64,000 nucleotides of DNA from an uncultured Collinsella sp. (GTDB lineage Bacteria; Actinomycetota; Coriobacteriia; Coriobacteriales; Coriobacteriaceae), in NCBI GenBank assembly GCA_900540995.1, contig UQHO01000007.1, positions 15,200 through 79,199 on the forward strand. The letters run 5' to 3'. The notes beneath the pieces were generated by a model that had not been told where the DNA came from, did not search any database, and was given only the letters and a program-made list of their open reading frames with translations. How positions within the stretch are numbered: the first letter of the stretch is position 1; each line of letters begins with the position of its first letter. The translations under genes and the position numbers were made by a program. Shown here piece after piece: positions 8,320-16,460 of this stretch.

Positions 8320-8919
8320 TTGGGTCGTGCTGGGGGTATGACGCCGCCTTTGCGTTGGCGGTTGGGTGTTGCTGGTGGGGTGGCGCTGGTTGTGCTGCTT
8401 CTTGACCAGCTGACCAAGCTTGCGGTTCGTGCCGTGGGCGACGCTTTGCATGTGACCGTCATCCCCGGTGTCATTGACTTTATGTTTGTCCGTAATATCG
8501 GTGCTGCCTTTAGCATGGGCGAGGGGCATGGCGTTGCGTTCGCTTTGCTGGCGCTTGCGGTCATTGTCGCCATTGCCGTGTACTTGCTTCGCACGCCCCA
8601 GCTTGCTCGCTTGGAGGTTGTGGGCATGGCCATGGTCGTGGGTGGCGCCATTGGCAACGCGATCGATCGCCTGGCTTTTGGCTTTGTGACCGATTTTATT
8701 GCCACCACCTTCATCGACTTTCCCGTCTTTAACGTGGCCGATATCGGCATCACCGTAGGCGTTGTGCTTGCCCTCATCGGCTACATGTTCTTGAGCCCTG
8801 CGGCCCGCGAAGTCGATGCGACTGCCGAGCTCAATGCCCGTGATGAGGCCCGCGCCAAGCGCAAAGCCAAGCAGCGTGGGGAGCGTGCCCGCAAGATTCG
8901 CGAAAGGAATGAGCGTTAA
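8320..8919 (+). CDS. lspA: Lipoprotein signal peptidase (signal peptidase II)
   Basis: Polytopic membrane aspartic peptidase that removes signal peptides from diacylated prolipoproteins. Its clients would include the lipoproteins encoded at 45.9-49.1 kb. It has four hydrophobic spans, the N-terminal LLLDQLTK segment, the NIGAAFS motif, and the two catalytic Asp motifs GNAIDR and FNVADIGI. The last 35 residues form an unusually basic tail (RDEARAKRKAKQRGERARK). The TTG at 8320 has AGGGGA at workable spacing. The ATG at 8338 is the alternative but has poor spacing to its G-rich upstream stretch. The stop overlaps the start of the next gene by one base, so the two are coupled. Confidence 0.92.
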   Translation: MGRAGGMTPPLRWRLGVAGGVALVVLLLDQLTKLAVRAVGDALHVTVIPGVIDFMFVRNIGAAFSMGEGHGVAFALLALAVIVAIAVYLLRTPQLARLEVVGMAMVVGGAIGNAIDRLAFGFVTDFIATTFIDFPVFNVADIGITVGVVLALIGYMFLSPAAREVDATAELNARDEARAKRKAKQRGERARKIRERNER

Positions 8920-9932
8920 TGGCCGACATCCATATTCTTGTTGCCGACGATTGCTCTGGCCAGCGTCTCGACGCCTTTCTGGGTGCCAACGACGGCTGCC
9001 CCACGCGCTCTGCCTGCGCGCATCTGATCGAGGGCGGCGCCGTAATCGTGAACGGCGAGACCTGCCTATCAAAAAAATATGCTGTGCGCTCCGGTGACCG
9101 CATCTCGGTCGACCTGCCCGAGCCGCATGATCCCACTGATGTGATTCCCGAGGCCATCCCCCTCGATATCCGTTACGAGGACGACTACCTCATCGTGCTC
9201 TCCAAGCAGCGCGGCCTGGTGTGCCATCCCGCCCATGGCCACGAGAGCGGCACGCTTGCGAACGCTCTGGTCTACCACTGCGGCATTGACCATCTGGGTA
9301 CCGTGCAGGGTGAGGACCGCCCCGGCATCGTGCATCGTTTAGATCGCGATACCTCGGGCCTCATGCTTGCGGCAAAAGACGACGACACGCAGCGCGCGCT
9401 CCAAAATCTCATTCGCACGCGCACGCTCGATCGTCGCTATATCACGCTCGTTCACGGACATATCGCTATGGATGAGGGCACCATTAACACCGGCATTGCC
9501 CGTTCTACGCGTGACCGTGTCAAGATGGCCGTTTCGGACGATCCTTTCGCGCGCCAGGCCATTACGACCTTTAAGGTCCTCGAGCGCTTCGATTCCACGC
9601 GTTTTGACGACGGCTATACGCTCGTCGAGTGCCACCTGTTTACGGGCCGCACACATCAGATTCGCGTGCATATGCGCCATATCAACCACGCCTGCGTGGG
9701 CGATCCGCTCTACGGCAAGTGCGATGCACGCGCCGATCAGGGTCTGACCAGGCAATTCCTTCATTCCTGGCGTGTTGCATTCGACCATCCCGTGACGGGG
9801 GAGCGCATTGAGTGCCGCGACGAGCTACCGTGGGATCTCGCCGCGGTTCTTGACGACCTGGCCCCGCGCTCACTTGGCCGCACCGCTGCCGGCGACGAAA
9901 TCGTTCCGCAGCTCGGTCTGCTCGGAGCCTAG
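8919..9932 (+). CDS. rluD: RluA/RluD-family pseudouridine synthase
   Basis: A 337-residue rRNA or tRNA pseudouridine synthase. An N-terminal S4 RNA-binding domain (about 13-75) is followed by the catalytic domain with HRLDRDTSGLML at about 130-141, whose Asp is the nucleophile, and a later GRTHQIRVHMRHI motif. The target base cannot be fixed by reading; RluD-type (large-subunit rRNA) is the commonest identity for the lspA neighbour, so the symbol is tentative. The ATG overlaps the lspA stop (TAATG). This lspA-rluD pairing is common in Gram-positive bacteria. Confidence 0.88.
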   Translation: MADIHILVADDCSGQRLDAFLGANDGCPTRSACAHLIEGGAVIVNGETCLSKKYAVRSGDRISVDLPEPHDPTDVIPEAIPLDIRYEDDYLIVLSKQRGLVCHPAHGHESGTLANALVYHCGIDHLGTVQGEDRPGIVHRLDRDTSGLMLAAKDDDTQRALQNLIRTRTLDRRYITLVHGHIAMDEGTINTGIARSTRDRVKMAVSDDPFARQAITTFKVLERFDSTRFDDGYTLVECHLFTGRTHQIRVHMRHINHACVGDPLYGKCDARADQGLTRQFLHSWRVAFDHPVTGERIECRDELPWDLAAVLDDLAPRSLGRTAAGDEIVPQLGLLGA

Positions 9933-10014
9933 CCAGTATTAGGTGGTTTCTTGAACTCGGTAAGCCTGCGGTAAGATATACGGTTGTTTACGTAACGCGT
10001 TCTCGGGAGCCTGC

Positions 10015-11310
10015 ATGCTCGCCTTTTTACAAACCAACACACCCATCGTGATCTTCAACCAGATTGTTGTCACGCTGCTCACGGTCTGCTTTCTGTACCA
10101 GGTGGTCTTCTTTGTCATTGGCGCTCTTCGTGGCGAGGTCGCGCCTCCCAAGGCCAAAAAACTTCACCGCTATGCCTTCTTCATTGCTGCGCATAACGAG
10201 GAAGCCGTAATTGCCAATCTCGTACGCTCCATCAAGGACCAGGACTATCCGTCCGAGCTTATCGAGGTCTTTGTCGTTGCCGACGCCTGCACCGACAACA
10301 CCGCGCAGCTCGCACGCGAGGCCGGTGCCATTGTTTACGAGCGCAATGACCTGGCCCGCAAGGGCAAGAGCTGGGTCATGGACTTTGGTTTCGATCGCAT
10401 TCTCAACGAGTATCCCGACACGTTTGAGGGCTACTTTATCTTCGATGCCGATAACGTTATCTCCCGCGATTACGTCTCCAAGATGAACGATGCCTTTGAC
10501 CAGGGCTTCCATGTGGTCACGAGCTATCGTAACTCCAAGAATTTTGGCAGCTCGTGGATCTCGGCAGCTAATGCTACTTGGTACCTGCGCGAGGCGCGCT
10601 TTCTCAATAACGCGCGCAACATCTGCAAGACTTCTTGCGCTGTCTCTGGTTCGGGCTACCTCATCTCCGCCAGCGTTATCGAGGGCATGCACGGTTGGCA
10701 GTTCCATACGCTGACCGAGGATATTCAGTTCACCACGTTCTGCGCCATTCACGGCATTCGCATCGGTTATGCGCCTGCGGAGTTCTTTGACGAGCAACCC
10801 GTGACGTTCAAGGCATCCTGGAAGCAGCGTATGCGCTGGACCAAGGGCTTCTACCAGGTCTTTTTTACCTATGGCAAGCATCTTGTCAAATCGACGTTCC
10901 GCTATCATCGCTTTGCCGCGTACGACATGTTTATGACCATCGCTCCGGGCATGCTGCTGTCCCTGATCTCCATGCTCGCCAACGCGACGTTCCTGATCGT
11001 GGGCGGTCTTTCGCATGGTTTCTTGGCTACCGAAGTCGAGATGCAGGCGTGCGCCGCTTCGCTCATTATGACCTTCGCCATGATGTATCAGACGTTCTTT
11101 ATCCTGGCGCTGCTCACGACTATCTTTGAGTACAAGCACATTCACTGCGCGCAAAAGTGGCGTCTGGTGACTAACCTGTTTACCTTCCCGATCTTTATGT
11201 TCAGCTATATCCCCATCACGGTGGCCGCGTTGTTCCTGAAGGTCGACTGGGTGCCGACGCAGCACGCCGTCAACGTTACCCTTGACGAGGTCATGCAAGG
11301 CGCCAAATAA
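10015..11310 (+). CDS. Membrane glycosyltransferase family 2 protein
   Basis: A 431-residue processive-type GT2 enzyme. One N-terminal membrane span (about 12-37) is followed by the GT-A domain with AAHNEEAVI, the DxD-like FDADN at about 142-146, the TEDIQ acceptor motif at about 238-242, and QRMRW at about 273-277. Several membrane spans follow (about 300-405). This architecture is that of cellulose or poly-N-acetylglucosamine synthase-like enzymes that extrude a polysaccharide. No partner gene for a specific polymer lies next to it, so the product is unknown. The start has GGGAGCC upstream. A repeat-type terminator follows within ten bases of the stop. Confidence 0.85.
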   Translation: MLAFLQTNTPIVIFNQIVVTLLTVCFLYQVVFFVIGALRGEVAPPKAKKLHRYAFFIAAHNEEAVIANLVRSIKDQDYPSELIEVFVVADACTDNTAQLAREAGAIVYERNDLARKGKSWVMDFGFDRILNEYPDTFEGYFIFDADNVISRDYVSKMNDAFDQGFHVVTSYRNSKNFGSSWISAANATWYLREARFLNNARNICKTSCAVSGSGYLISASVIEGMHGWQFHTLTEDIQFTTFCAIHGIRIGYAPAEFFDEQPVTFKASWKQRMRWTKGFYQVFFTYGKHLVKSTFRYHRFAAYDMFMTIAPGMLLSLISMLANATFLIVGGLSHGFLATEVEMQACAASLIMTFAMMYQTFFILALLTTIFEYKHIHCAQKWRLVTNLFTFPIFMFSYIPITVAALFLKVDWVPTQHAVNVTLDEVMQGAK

Positions 11311-11318
11311 CCACCACC

Positions 11319-11366
11319 AAAACCACCACAAAGGGGACAGGCACCTGTGTGGTGGTTTTTGTTTTT
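11319..11366 (+). terminator. Terminator; second copy of the dispersed palindrome
   Basis: AACCACCACA (11321-11330) pairs with TGTGGTGGTT (11348-11357), followed by TTTGTTTTT. The stem and the loop AAGGGGACAGGCACC match the minus-strand reading of 3677-3717 with only a few changes, so the two are members of one repeat family. Confidence 0.85.
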
Positions 11367-11391
11367 GCGATGTAACTCGAGGAGGAGTCCG

Positions 11392-11814
11392 ATGGTCTAT
11401 ATCCCGTTTTGGATTTGCATCTTTGCCGGCGTGGCAATTGATGCCCGAGAGCGACGGTTTCCCAATGGGCTTGCCGGCGCATGTGCCGTGGCGGCGTTGG
11501 CGGGCGTTTGGCTCGACAGGGGCGTTAACACTGCACTTGATCATGCCGGTCTTGCGGTCATCGTCTACCTTGCCCTTGTGCTTACTGAGTCGCTCTGGCG
11601 GCGCCTTCGTCAAGCCCCGGGGATTGGCATGGGGGACGCCAAAGCACTCTTCGCGCTTTGCACGCTCGACCCTATGGGCGGCATCGTGGCATTTGCCGTT
11701 TCGCTCCTGGTCCTGGCCCTCTCCTGCCTCTTCACAAAATCACGCTCCCTGCCATTGCTCCCGTTTTTGGTGCCGATTTTTGCCATAATCGAGGTCGTGG
11801 GCTGCACTTTGTAA
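11392..11814 (+). CDS. Prepilin peptidase-like A24 family protein
   Basis: A 140-residue integral membrane aspartic protease domain of the A24 family, which processes type IV pilin-like signal peptides. The two catalytic motifs are recognisable: AIDARERRFPN at about 13-23 and the GxGMGDAK motif (GIGMGDAKALFAL) near 78-90. It lacks the N-terminal methylase domain of full PilD enzymes, as in short archaeal or TadV-type forms. No pilin, tad or com genes lie nearby, so the substrate is unknown. The ATG at 11392 has GAGGAGG upstream and the family match begins there; the earlier frame runs through the terminator. Confidence 0.8.
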   Translation: MVYIPFWICIFAGVAIDARERRFPNGLAGACAVAALAGVWLDRGVNTALDHAGLAVIVYLALVLTESLWRRLRQAPGIGMGDAKALFALCTLDPMGGIVAFAVSLLVLALSCLFTKSRSLPLLPFLVPIFAIIEVVGCTL

Positions 11815-11845
11815 CCGATTGCGCATCCTTCTTAAGGAGCATGCC

Positions 11846-13093
11846 ATGGCAACTAATCAAGAAACGGCCGTCATTAAGGCGCACATGGACCGTATTCCCT
11901 CGGCGTTGTCGCCCGAACTTGTCGAGCGCATTGCCGCCGATCGTGCTTCGGGCTATGTTAACCCGTATCGTTGCAACGACGATCAGGTCATTCGTCGTAT
12001 TGATCGCGCCGCCGACAAAGGCACGCTTATGCGTCCGGCGTTCATGCGCGATACCGAAAAGATACTTCATCTTCCGGCGTACACCCGTTATGCAGGCAAA
12101 ACGCAGGTCTTTAGCTTCCGTAGCAATGACGATCTGTCACGCCGCGGTTTGCACGTGCAGCTTGTCTCCCGCATTGCGCGCGATATCGGTCGCGCCCTGG
12201 GGCTCAATTGCGATCTGATCGAGGCGATTGGCCTGGGCCACGACTTGGGACACACGCCTTTCGGCCATGCCGGCGAGCGCTTCCTCAACGATATCTATCA
12301 TGAGCGTACGGGGCGTTATTTTTTCCATAACGTGCAGTCGATCCGCGTGCTCGATGCCCTGTATGGCCGCAACGTTTCGCTCCAGACGCTCGACGGCGTG
12401 TTATGCCATAACGGCGAGTACGAGCAGCGTGTGTTTGAGCTCTCGGACATGAGCTCCTTTGACCAGTTCGATCAGGCGGTCGAGGACTGCATCGCCACGG
12501 GCTATAGAGCAATTGAGCATCTGCGCCCCATGACGCTCGAGGGCTGCGTGGTTCGCATCTCGGATATCCTTGCCTACGTTGGGCGCGATCGCCAAGACGC
12601 CATTGCGGCGGGCCTGCTGTCACCCGACGCCTTTGATGATGGCCGGGGCGGTGCCTACAACAGTTGGATCCTCACGCATGCCTCCATCGATATCGTTGAG
12701 CACAGCTATGGTAAGCCGCGCATCGAGATGTGCGAGGACCTGTTTGAGGAAATTCGCCGTGCCAAGCGGGAGAATTACGAGAAGATCTACAGTAAGGGCG
12801 GTATCGAGGGCGATTCCGAGGCGGAGCTGCGCGAGGCGTTCGTAAAGCTCTACGACCGTTGCCTGCGGGATCTAAACAGTGGCGACGAGTCCTCTTACAT
12901 CTTTAAACACCATATTTCGCGCATTGAGCAGCAGCTTTCCTACTACGATCGCACCTATGCCTGGCAGGACGACAAGGATCAAGCCGTGGTGGATTATATC
13001 GCGAGCATGACGGACGGTTATTTCTGCGAGCTCACGAGCAAGCTGTTCCCTGGTCTGGAGTTTCCACACCGTACCTATATTAACGAACGGTAG
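11846..13093 (+). CDS. dgt: dGTPase-like HD-domain phosphohydrolase
   Basis: A 415-residue member of the Dgt family (deoxynucleoside triphosphate triphosphohydrolases), which cut dNTPs to nucleoside and tripolyphosphate. The HD metal site is seen in GLGHDLGHTPFGHAGE at about 129-144. The first His comes from the RRGLHVQLVS segment. The later Asp, expected in a segment such as RISDILAYVGRD, is also present. The ATG at 11846 has AAGGAG seven bases upstream. It is 31 bases after the A24 gene and probably shares its transcript. Confidence 0.85.
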   Translation: MATNQETAVIKAHMDRIPSALSPELVERIAADRASGYVNPYRCNDDQVIRRIDRAADKGTLMRPAFMRDTEKILHLPAYTRYAGKTQVFSFRSNDDLSRRGLHVQLVSRIARDIGRALGLNCDLIEAIGLGHDLGHTPFGHAGERFLNDIYHERTGRYFFHNVQSIRVLDALYGRNVSLQTLDGVLCHNGEYEQRVFELSDMSSFDQFDQAVEDCIATGYRAIEHLRPMTLEGCVVRISDILAYVGRDRQDAIAAGLLSPDAFDDGRGGAYNSWILTHASIDIVEHSYGKPRIEMCEDLFEEIRRAKRENYEKIYSKGGIEGDSEAELREAFVKLYDRCLRDLNSGDESSYIFKHHISRIEQQLSYYDRTYAWQDDKDQAVVDYIASMTDGYFCELTSKLFPGLEFPHRTYINER

Positions 13094-13153
13094 TTCGTAT
13101 AAAATCGGTATACTGTTAGTGGAAAACGTTTTTGATTGATGCACGGGATGACT

Positions 13154-14503
13154 ATGGACGACCTTTTTTCTGCTTCGACGCGCGAGCGTTCCTTTCAGAA
13201 TGCGCCGCTTGCGGTGCGCATGCGCCCCAATTCGCTCGACGAGTATGTGGGCCAGCAAAAGGCCGTCGGTAAGGGTTCATGGTTGCGTGCCGCGATCGAG
13301 CACGATGTGCTTTCGAGCGTGATTTTGTACGGGCCGGCCGGTACGGGTAAGACGACGCTGGCCCACATTATCGCCAACCATACCAAGAGCGAGTTTATCG
13401 AGGTCAGCGCCGTGACGGGCACCGTGAAGGACTTGCGTCGCGTGATTGACGAGGCCAAGACACGCCTGAATACGTACGACCGCCGCACCATTCTATTCAT
13501 CGATGAGATTCACCGTTTCTCTAAGTCGCAGCAGGATGCCCTGCTGCATGCAGTTGAGAACCGTACCGTAATTATGATTGGCGCTACGACGGAGAATCCG
13601 TACTTCGAGGTCAACTCGGCATTGCTCTCGCGTGGTCGTGTTGTGGAGCTTGAGCATCTGAAGGATGAGGATATAGCCACGCTTATTGAGCGTGCGCTTG
13701 AGGCACCGCAGGGCTTGAATGGAAAGTTCTCGGCCGATGATGATACGGTCAAGACCATTTGCACGCTGGCAGCGGGTGATGCACGCTCGGCCCTGACGAC
13801 ACTTGAGCTGGCGAGCGAGATTGCCGTCACGCGTCCCGATACCGAAGGGACGCCAGCGCCGGCGGCGGGGGAGCGTTATCCCATCACCGTGGATGACGTA
13901 AAGATTGCCAACCCGCGTCGCGGTTTTACGTATGACAAAAACGGCGACATGCACTACGACATCATCAGTGCGTTTATTAAGTCTATGCGCGGTAGCGACC
14001 CCGATGCCACGGTCTACTGGCTTGCGCGCATGATCGATGCAGGGGAGGATCCTAAGTTTATCGCCCGTCGCATTATGATTCATGCTTCTGAGGACGTCGG
14101 CAACGCCGACCCGCAGGCGCTTTTGGTGGCACATGCCGCGTTTAAGTCTGCCGAGGCCATCGGCTATCCCGAGTGCCGCATTAACCTGGCTCAGGCTGCA
14201 CTCTATGTGTGCTTGGCGCCAAAATCCAACGCGTGTGAGGCTTCGATCGATGCGGCGCTGGCCGATATCCATTCTAGTGGGCTTCGCGAGGTGCCGAGTT
14301 ATCTGCGCGATCGCCATCGCCCGGGCAGCGATGAATACGGTGTGTATAAGTATCCGCACGATTATCCCGAAGGCTGGGTCGACCAGCGCTATTTGCCCGA
14401 AGGCTTAGAACGCGGTGCATTTTGGCAGCCTGCCGGCCGCGGTTGGGAAGAATGGCGCGTAGAGCAAAGCGAACGCGACCGCAGCGGGAATGCACCGAAG
14501 TAA
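13154..14503 (+). CDS. rarA: Replication-associated recombination protein RarA/MgsA
   Basis: A AAA+ ATPase of the clamp-loader clade that acts at stalled replication forks. MDDLFSASTRER is followed by the family opening APLAVRMRPNSLDEYVGQ, Walker A GPAGTGKTT near 60-68, Walker B LFIDEIHRF near 110-118, sensor 1 ATTENPYFEVNSALLSR, and the C-terminal tetramerisation part. About 449 residues is the family's usual size. ATGs at 13139, 13148 and 13154 are in frame. None has a strong ribosome site, and I chose the one where similarity starts. Confidence 0.93.
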   Translation: MDDLFSASTRERSFQNAPLAVRMRPNSLDEYVGQQKAVGKGSWLRAAIEHDVLSSVILYGPAGTGKTTLAHIIANHTKSEFIEVSAVTGTVKDLRRVIDEAKTRLNTYDRRTILFIDEIHRFSKSQQDALLHAVENRTVIMIGATTENPYFEVNSALLSRGRVVELEHLKDEDIATLIERALEAPQGLNGKFSADDDTVKTICTLAAGDARSALTTLELASEIAVTRPDTEGTPAPAAGERYPITVDDVKIANPRRGFTYDKNGDMHYDIISAFIKSMRGSDPDATVYWLARMIDAGEDPKFIARRIMIHASEDVGNADPQALLVAHAAFKSAEAIGYPECRINLAQAALYVCLAPKSNACEASIDAALADIHSSGLREVPSYLRDRHRPGSDEYGVYKYPHDYPEGWVDQRYLPEGLERGAFWQPAGRGWEEWRVEQSERDRSGNAPK

Positions 14504-14520
14504 GGCGTTGAAGCGGGGGC

Positions 14521-14624
14521 GTGGGACAAAATAATCAGTAGTGTTTGTCCCATGTTCGAACGTCATAACAAGTTCGACAATCGCGTCTGCCATGGGACAA
14601 ACACTACTGATTATTTTGTCCCAC
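14521..14624. repeat. 34-bp perfect inverted repeat of the TGGGACA family
   Basis: The arm at 14521-14554 (GTGGGACAAAATAATCAGTA...) is exactly complementary to 14591-14624, with a 36-base loop. Each arm is itself a weaker palindrome, starting GGGACAAA and ending TTTGTCCC. The same GTGGGACAAAA...TTTTGTCCCAC frame occurs at 31523-31555. It lies between two genes of the same strand and may end rarA transcription, although no T-run follows the outer stem. Confidence 0.9.
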
Positions 14625-14703
14625 GCTGCTGCTCTTGGCATGTTCCGCTCCCTTTGGGGTAACATGAACTGCATCTGTATTTCGATTCTTCCGGGAGGCT
14701 TGT

Positions 14704-15297
14704 ATGAGTCCCATTCAAATCGCCCTGCTGCTGCTCGCCGTTGCCGGCGTGTGGGCCATCGCTGAGCTCGCGCTTACCCTGCGCAAGACCCGCAATGTTG
14801 TCGACTCGCTCGATAAGACCGTGAACGACCTCAACAACACCATCGCCGAGGCTCAGCCTGTGGTGGCAAAGCTCGATGGCGCTGTCGATGAGCTTACGCC
14901 GGCGCTTGCCCAGATGGAGCCGCTGCTTAAGTCGAGCAAGACGGCAGTTGATGCCCTTACCTCCAATCTCGTAGAGGTCGAAGCTGTGGTTCGCGACATT
15001 TCCGAGGTTACGGGCAGCATGGCCGAGGCCAGCAATGCTGTGTCGAGCGTGACCGACTCTGCCGCCGGTGCTGTGCAGAAGCTCTTCAATAAGGTGAAGG
15101 CTCCTGCAGCTGACACCGAGCGCAAGCTTTCCGCCGCCGCCGAAGAAGCCGAGCAGCCGACCGAGCGCGTCCTGATTGGTAAGGCGGAGGACGAGCCCGC
15201 CGATGGCGCAGATGCGGCTCAGAAGTCTTCAGCCAAGCCGACTCAGTATTACACCTATACGCCCGCCGAGACCTCTGAGGAGTCCTGCGATGAGTAG
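14704..15297 (+). CDS. DUF948-like membrane-anchored coiled-coil protein
   Basis: A 197-residue protein with one N-terminal membrane span (about 5-24), a long helical region rich in heptad-like repeats (about 28-140, with NDLNNTIAEAQ and similar segments), and a low-complexity acidic tail ending YTYTPAETSEESCDE. This resembles DUF948 general-stress proteins found near sigma-B modules. GGGAGG lies six bases upstream of the ATG. It overlaps the anti-sigma-like gene by eight bases, so the three downstream genes are its operon partners. Confidence 0.75.
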   Translation: MSPIQIALLLLAVAGVWAIAELALTLRKTRNVVDSLDKTVNDLNNTIAEAQPVVAKLDGAVDELTPALAQMEPLLKSSKTAVDALTSNLVEVEAVVRDISEVTGSMAEASNAVSSVTDSAAGAVQKLFNKVKAPAADTERKLSAAAEEAEQPTERVLIGKAEDEPADGADAAQKSSAKPTQYYTYTPAETSEESCDE

Positions 15298-15667
15298 CGA
15301 AGCAACCTGCCCCATCACGCTGACCGTTGCCGGCGACCCGCGTCTCGCTCGCCTTGTGCGCATGACGGCAGCCAACGTTGGTGCCCTGTGCTCCATGTCT
15401 GTTGATCGCATCGAGGACATCCGCATGGCTGCCGAGGAAGCCTTTATCTTTGGCTGCACGGCCGTTGATTCCGACGATATCTCGATCAAATTCGATGTCG
15501 ACGAATCCCACGTGGGCATGACCTTTACCTTCGGTGATCAGGCTACGGTCGATGAAGACGACCAGGCTGCGGTGTATGCCGAGCTCATCCTCGCGAGCGT
15601 GTGCGACTCCTACGAAAAGATTGCGGCGCCCCTGACGCTTTCCCTCGACCTCAAGGCGGATATCTAA
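15290..15667 (+). CDS. RsbW-like anti-sigma factor, degenerate ATPase
   Basis: A 125-residue protein in the slot of RsbW, directly before the sigma factor gene. The N-terminal half follows the RsbW pattern (V-A-P-LARLVRMTAANV..., VDRIEDIRMAAEEA). The N-box Asn that binds Mg-ATP in GHKL kinases (normally SEACTNAV) is replaced in EEAFIFGCT, and no DxGxG or GLG box can be seen in the C-terminal half. It may still bind the sigma factor but is unlikely to be a kinase. No RsbV antagonist gene is adjacent. It overlaps the preceding gene and ends one base before the sigma gene. Confidence 0.7.
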   Translation: MSSEATCPITLTVAGDPRLARLVRMTAANVGALCSMSVDRIEDIRMAAEEAFIFGCTAVDSDDISIKFDVDESHVGMTFTFGDQATVDEDDQAAVYAELILASVCDSYEKIAAPLTLSLDLKADI

Positions 15668-15668
15668 T

Positions 15669-16460
15669 ATGACCGAACGTTCCCGGAGCGGTAAGACCGC
15701 TTGGGACAAGGAGAAAACCCGCGAGCTGTTTCGTCGCTATAAAGAGACCGGTGACCCGGACGCACGCGAGCAGCTCGTCATGTCCCATATGAACCTGGTA
15801 AGGTTTCTTGCCAACAAATTTAAGAACCGCGGCGAGCCGCTCGATGACCTTATGCAGGTTGGCTATTTGGGTCTGCTCAAGGCTATCGACCGCTTTGACC
15901 CTGAGCGCGGACTCGAGTTCACCACGTTTGCCACGCCTACCATCTTGGGCGAGATCAAGCGTCACTTCCGCGACAAGGGCTGGAGCGTGCGCGTGCCCCG
16001 TCGCTTGCAGGAGCTCTCGGCCAAGGTCAACCAGGCTACCGATAAGCTCACCAACGAGCTACAGCGCTCGCCCAAGGTTGAGGAGATCGCTGAGTATCTA
16101 GATGTGACTGTCGATGAGGTCCTCGAGGCTATGGAATCGTCTTCGGCCTATGCCTCGGTGCCCATCGAGGCTCCTGGTGCGTCCGATTCCGACGATGCGC
16201 CGTCGATTCTCGACCGTTACGCCGACGATGACAACGAGCTCGACTTTACCGATGACCGCCTGGTGATCGAGGAAGCCATCCGCGATTTCTCGCCGCGCGA
16301 GCGCGAGGTGATCGAGCTACGCTTTGTGAAGGGCATGACCCAGATCGAGATCGCCAAGAAGCTGGGTATTTCTCAGGTGCAGGTTTCGCGTCTGCTGCGC
16401 CGCACGCTTAAGAAGATTCAGGACAAGATTGACCCCGACGGAGTGATGATTCGTTCATGA
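15669..16460 (+). CDS. RNA polymerase sigma factor, SigB/SigF type
   Basis: A 263-residue group-3 sigma-70 factor. Region 2 is seen in SHMNLVRFLANKF, DDLMQVGYLGLLKAIDRFDPERGLEFTTFATPTILGEIKRHFRDK. Region 3 follows (VPRRLQEL). Region 4 is seen in REREVIELRFVKGMTQIEIAKKLGISQVQVSRLLRR near the C-terminus. The spacing and the FATPTILGEIKRHFRDK signature are typical of SigB/SigF/WhiG-like stress factors. It follows the RsbW-like gene by one base and overlaps the membrane-protein gene by four, so the module is likely co-transcribed and perhaps autoregulated. Confidence 0.9.
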   Translation: MTERSRSGKTAWDKEKTRELFRRYKETGDPDAREQLVMSHMNLVRFLANKFKNRGEPLDDLMQVGYLGLLKAIDRFDPERGLEFTTFATPTILGEIKRHFRDKGWSVRVPRRLQELSAKVNQATDKLTNELQRSPKVEEIAEYLDVTVDEVLEAMESSSAYASVPIEAPGASDSDDAPSILDRYADDDNELDFTDDRLVIEEAIRDFSPREREVIELRFVKGMTQIEIAKKLGISQVQVSRLLRRTLKKIQDKIDPDGVMIRS

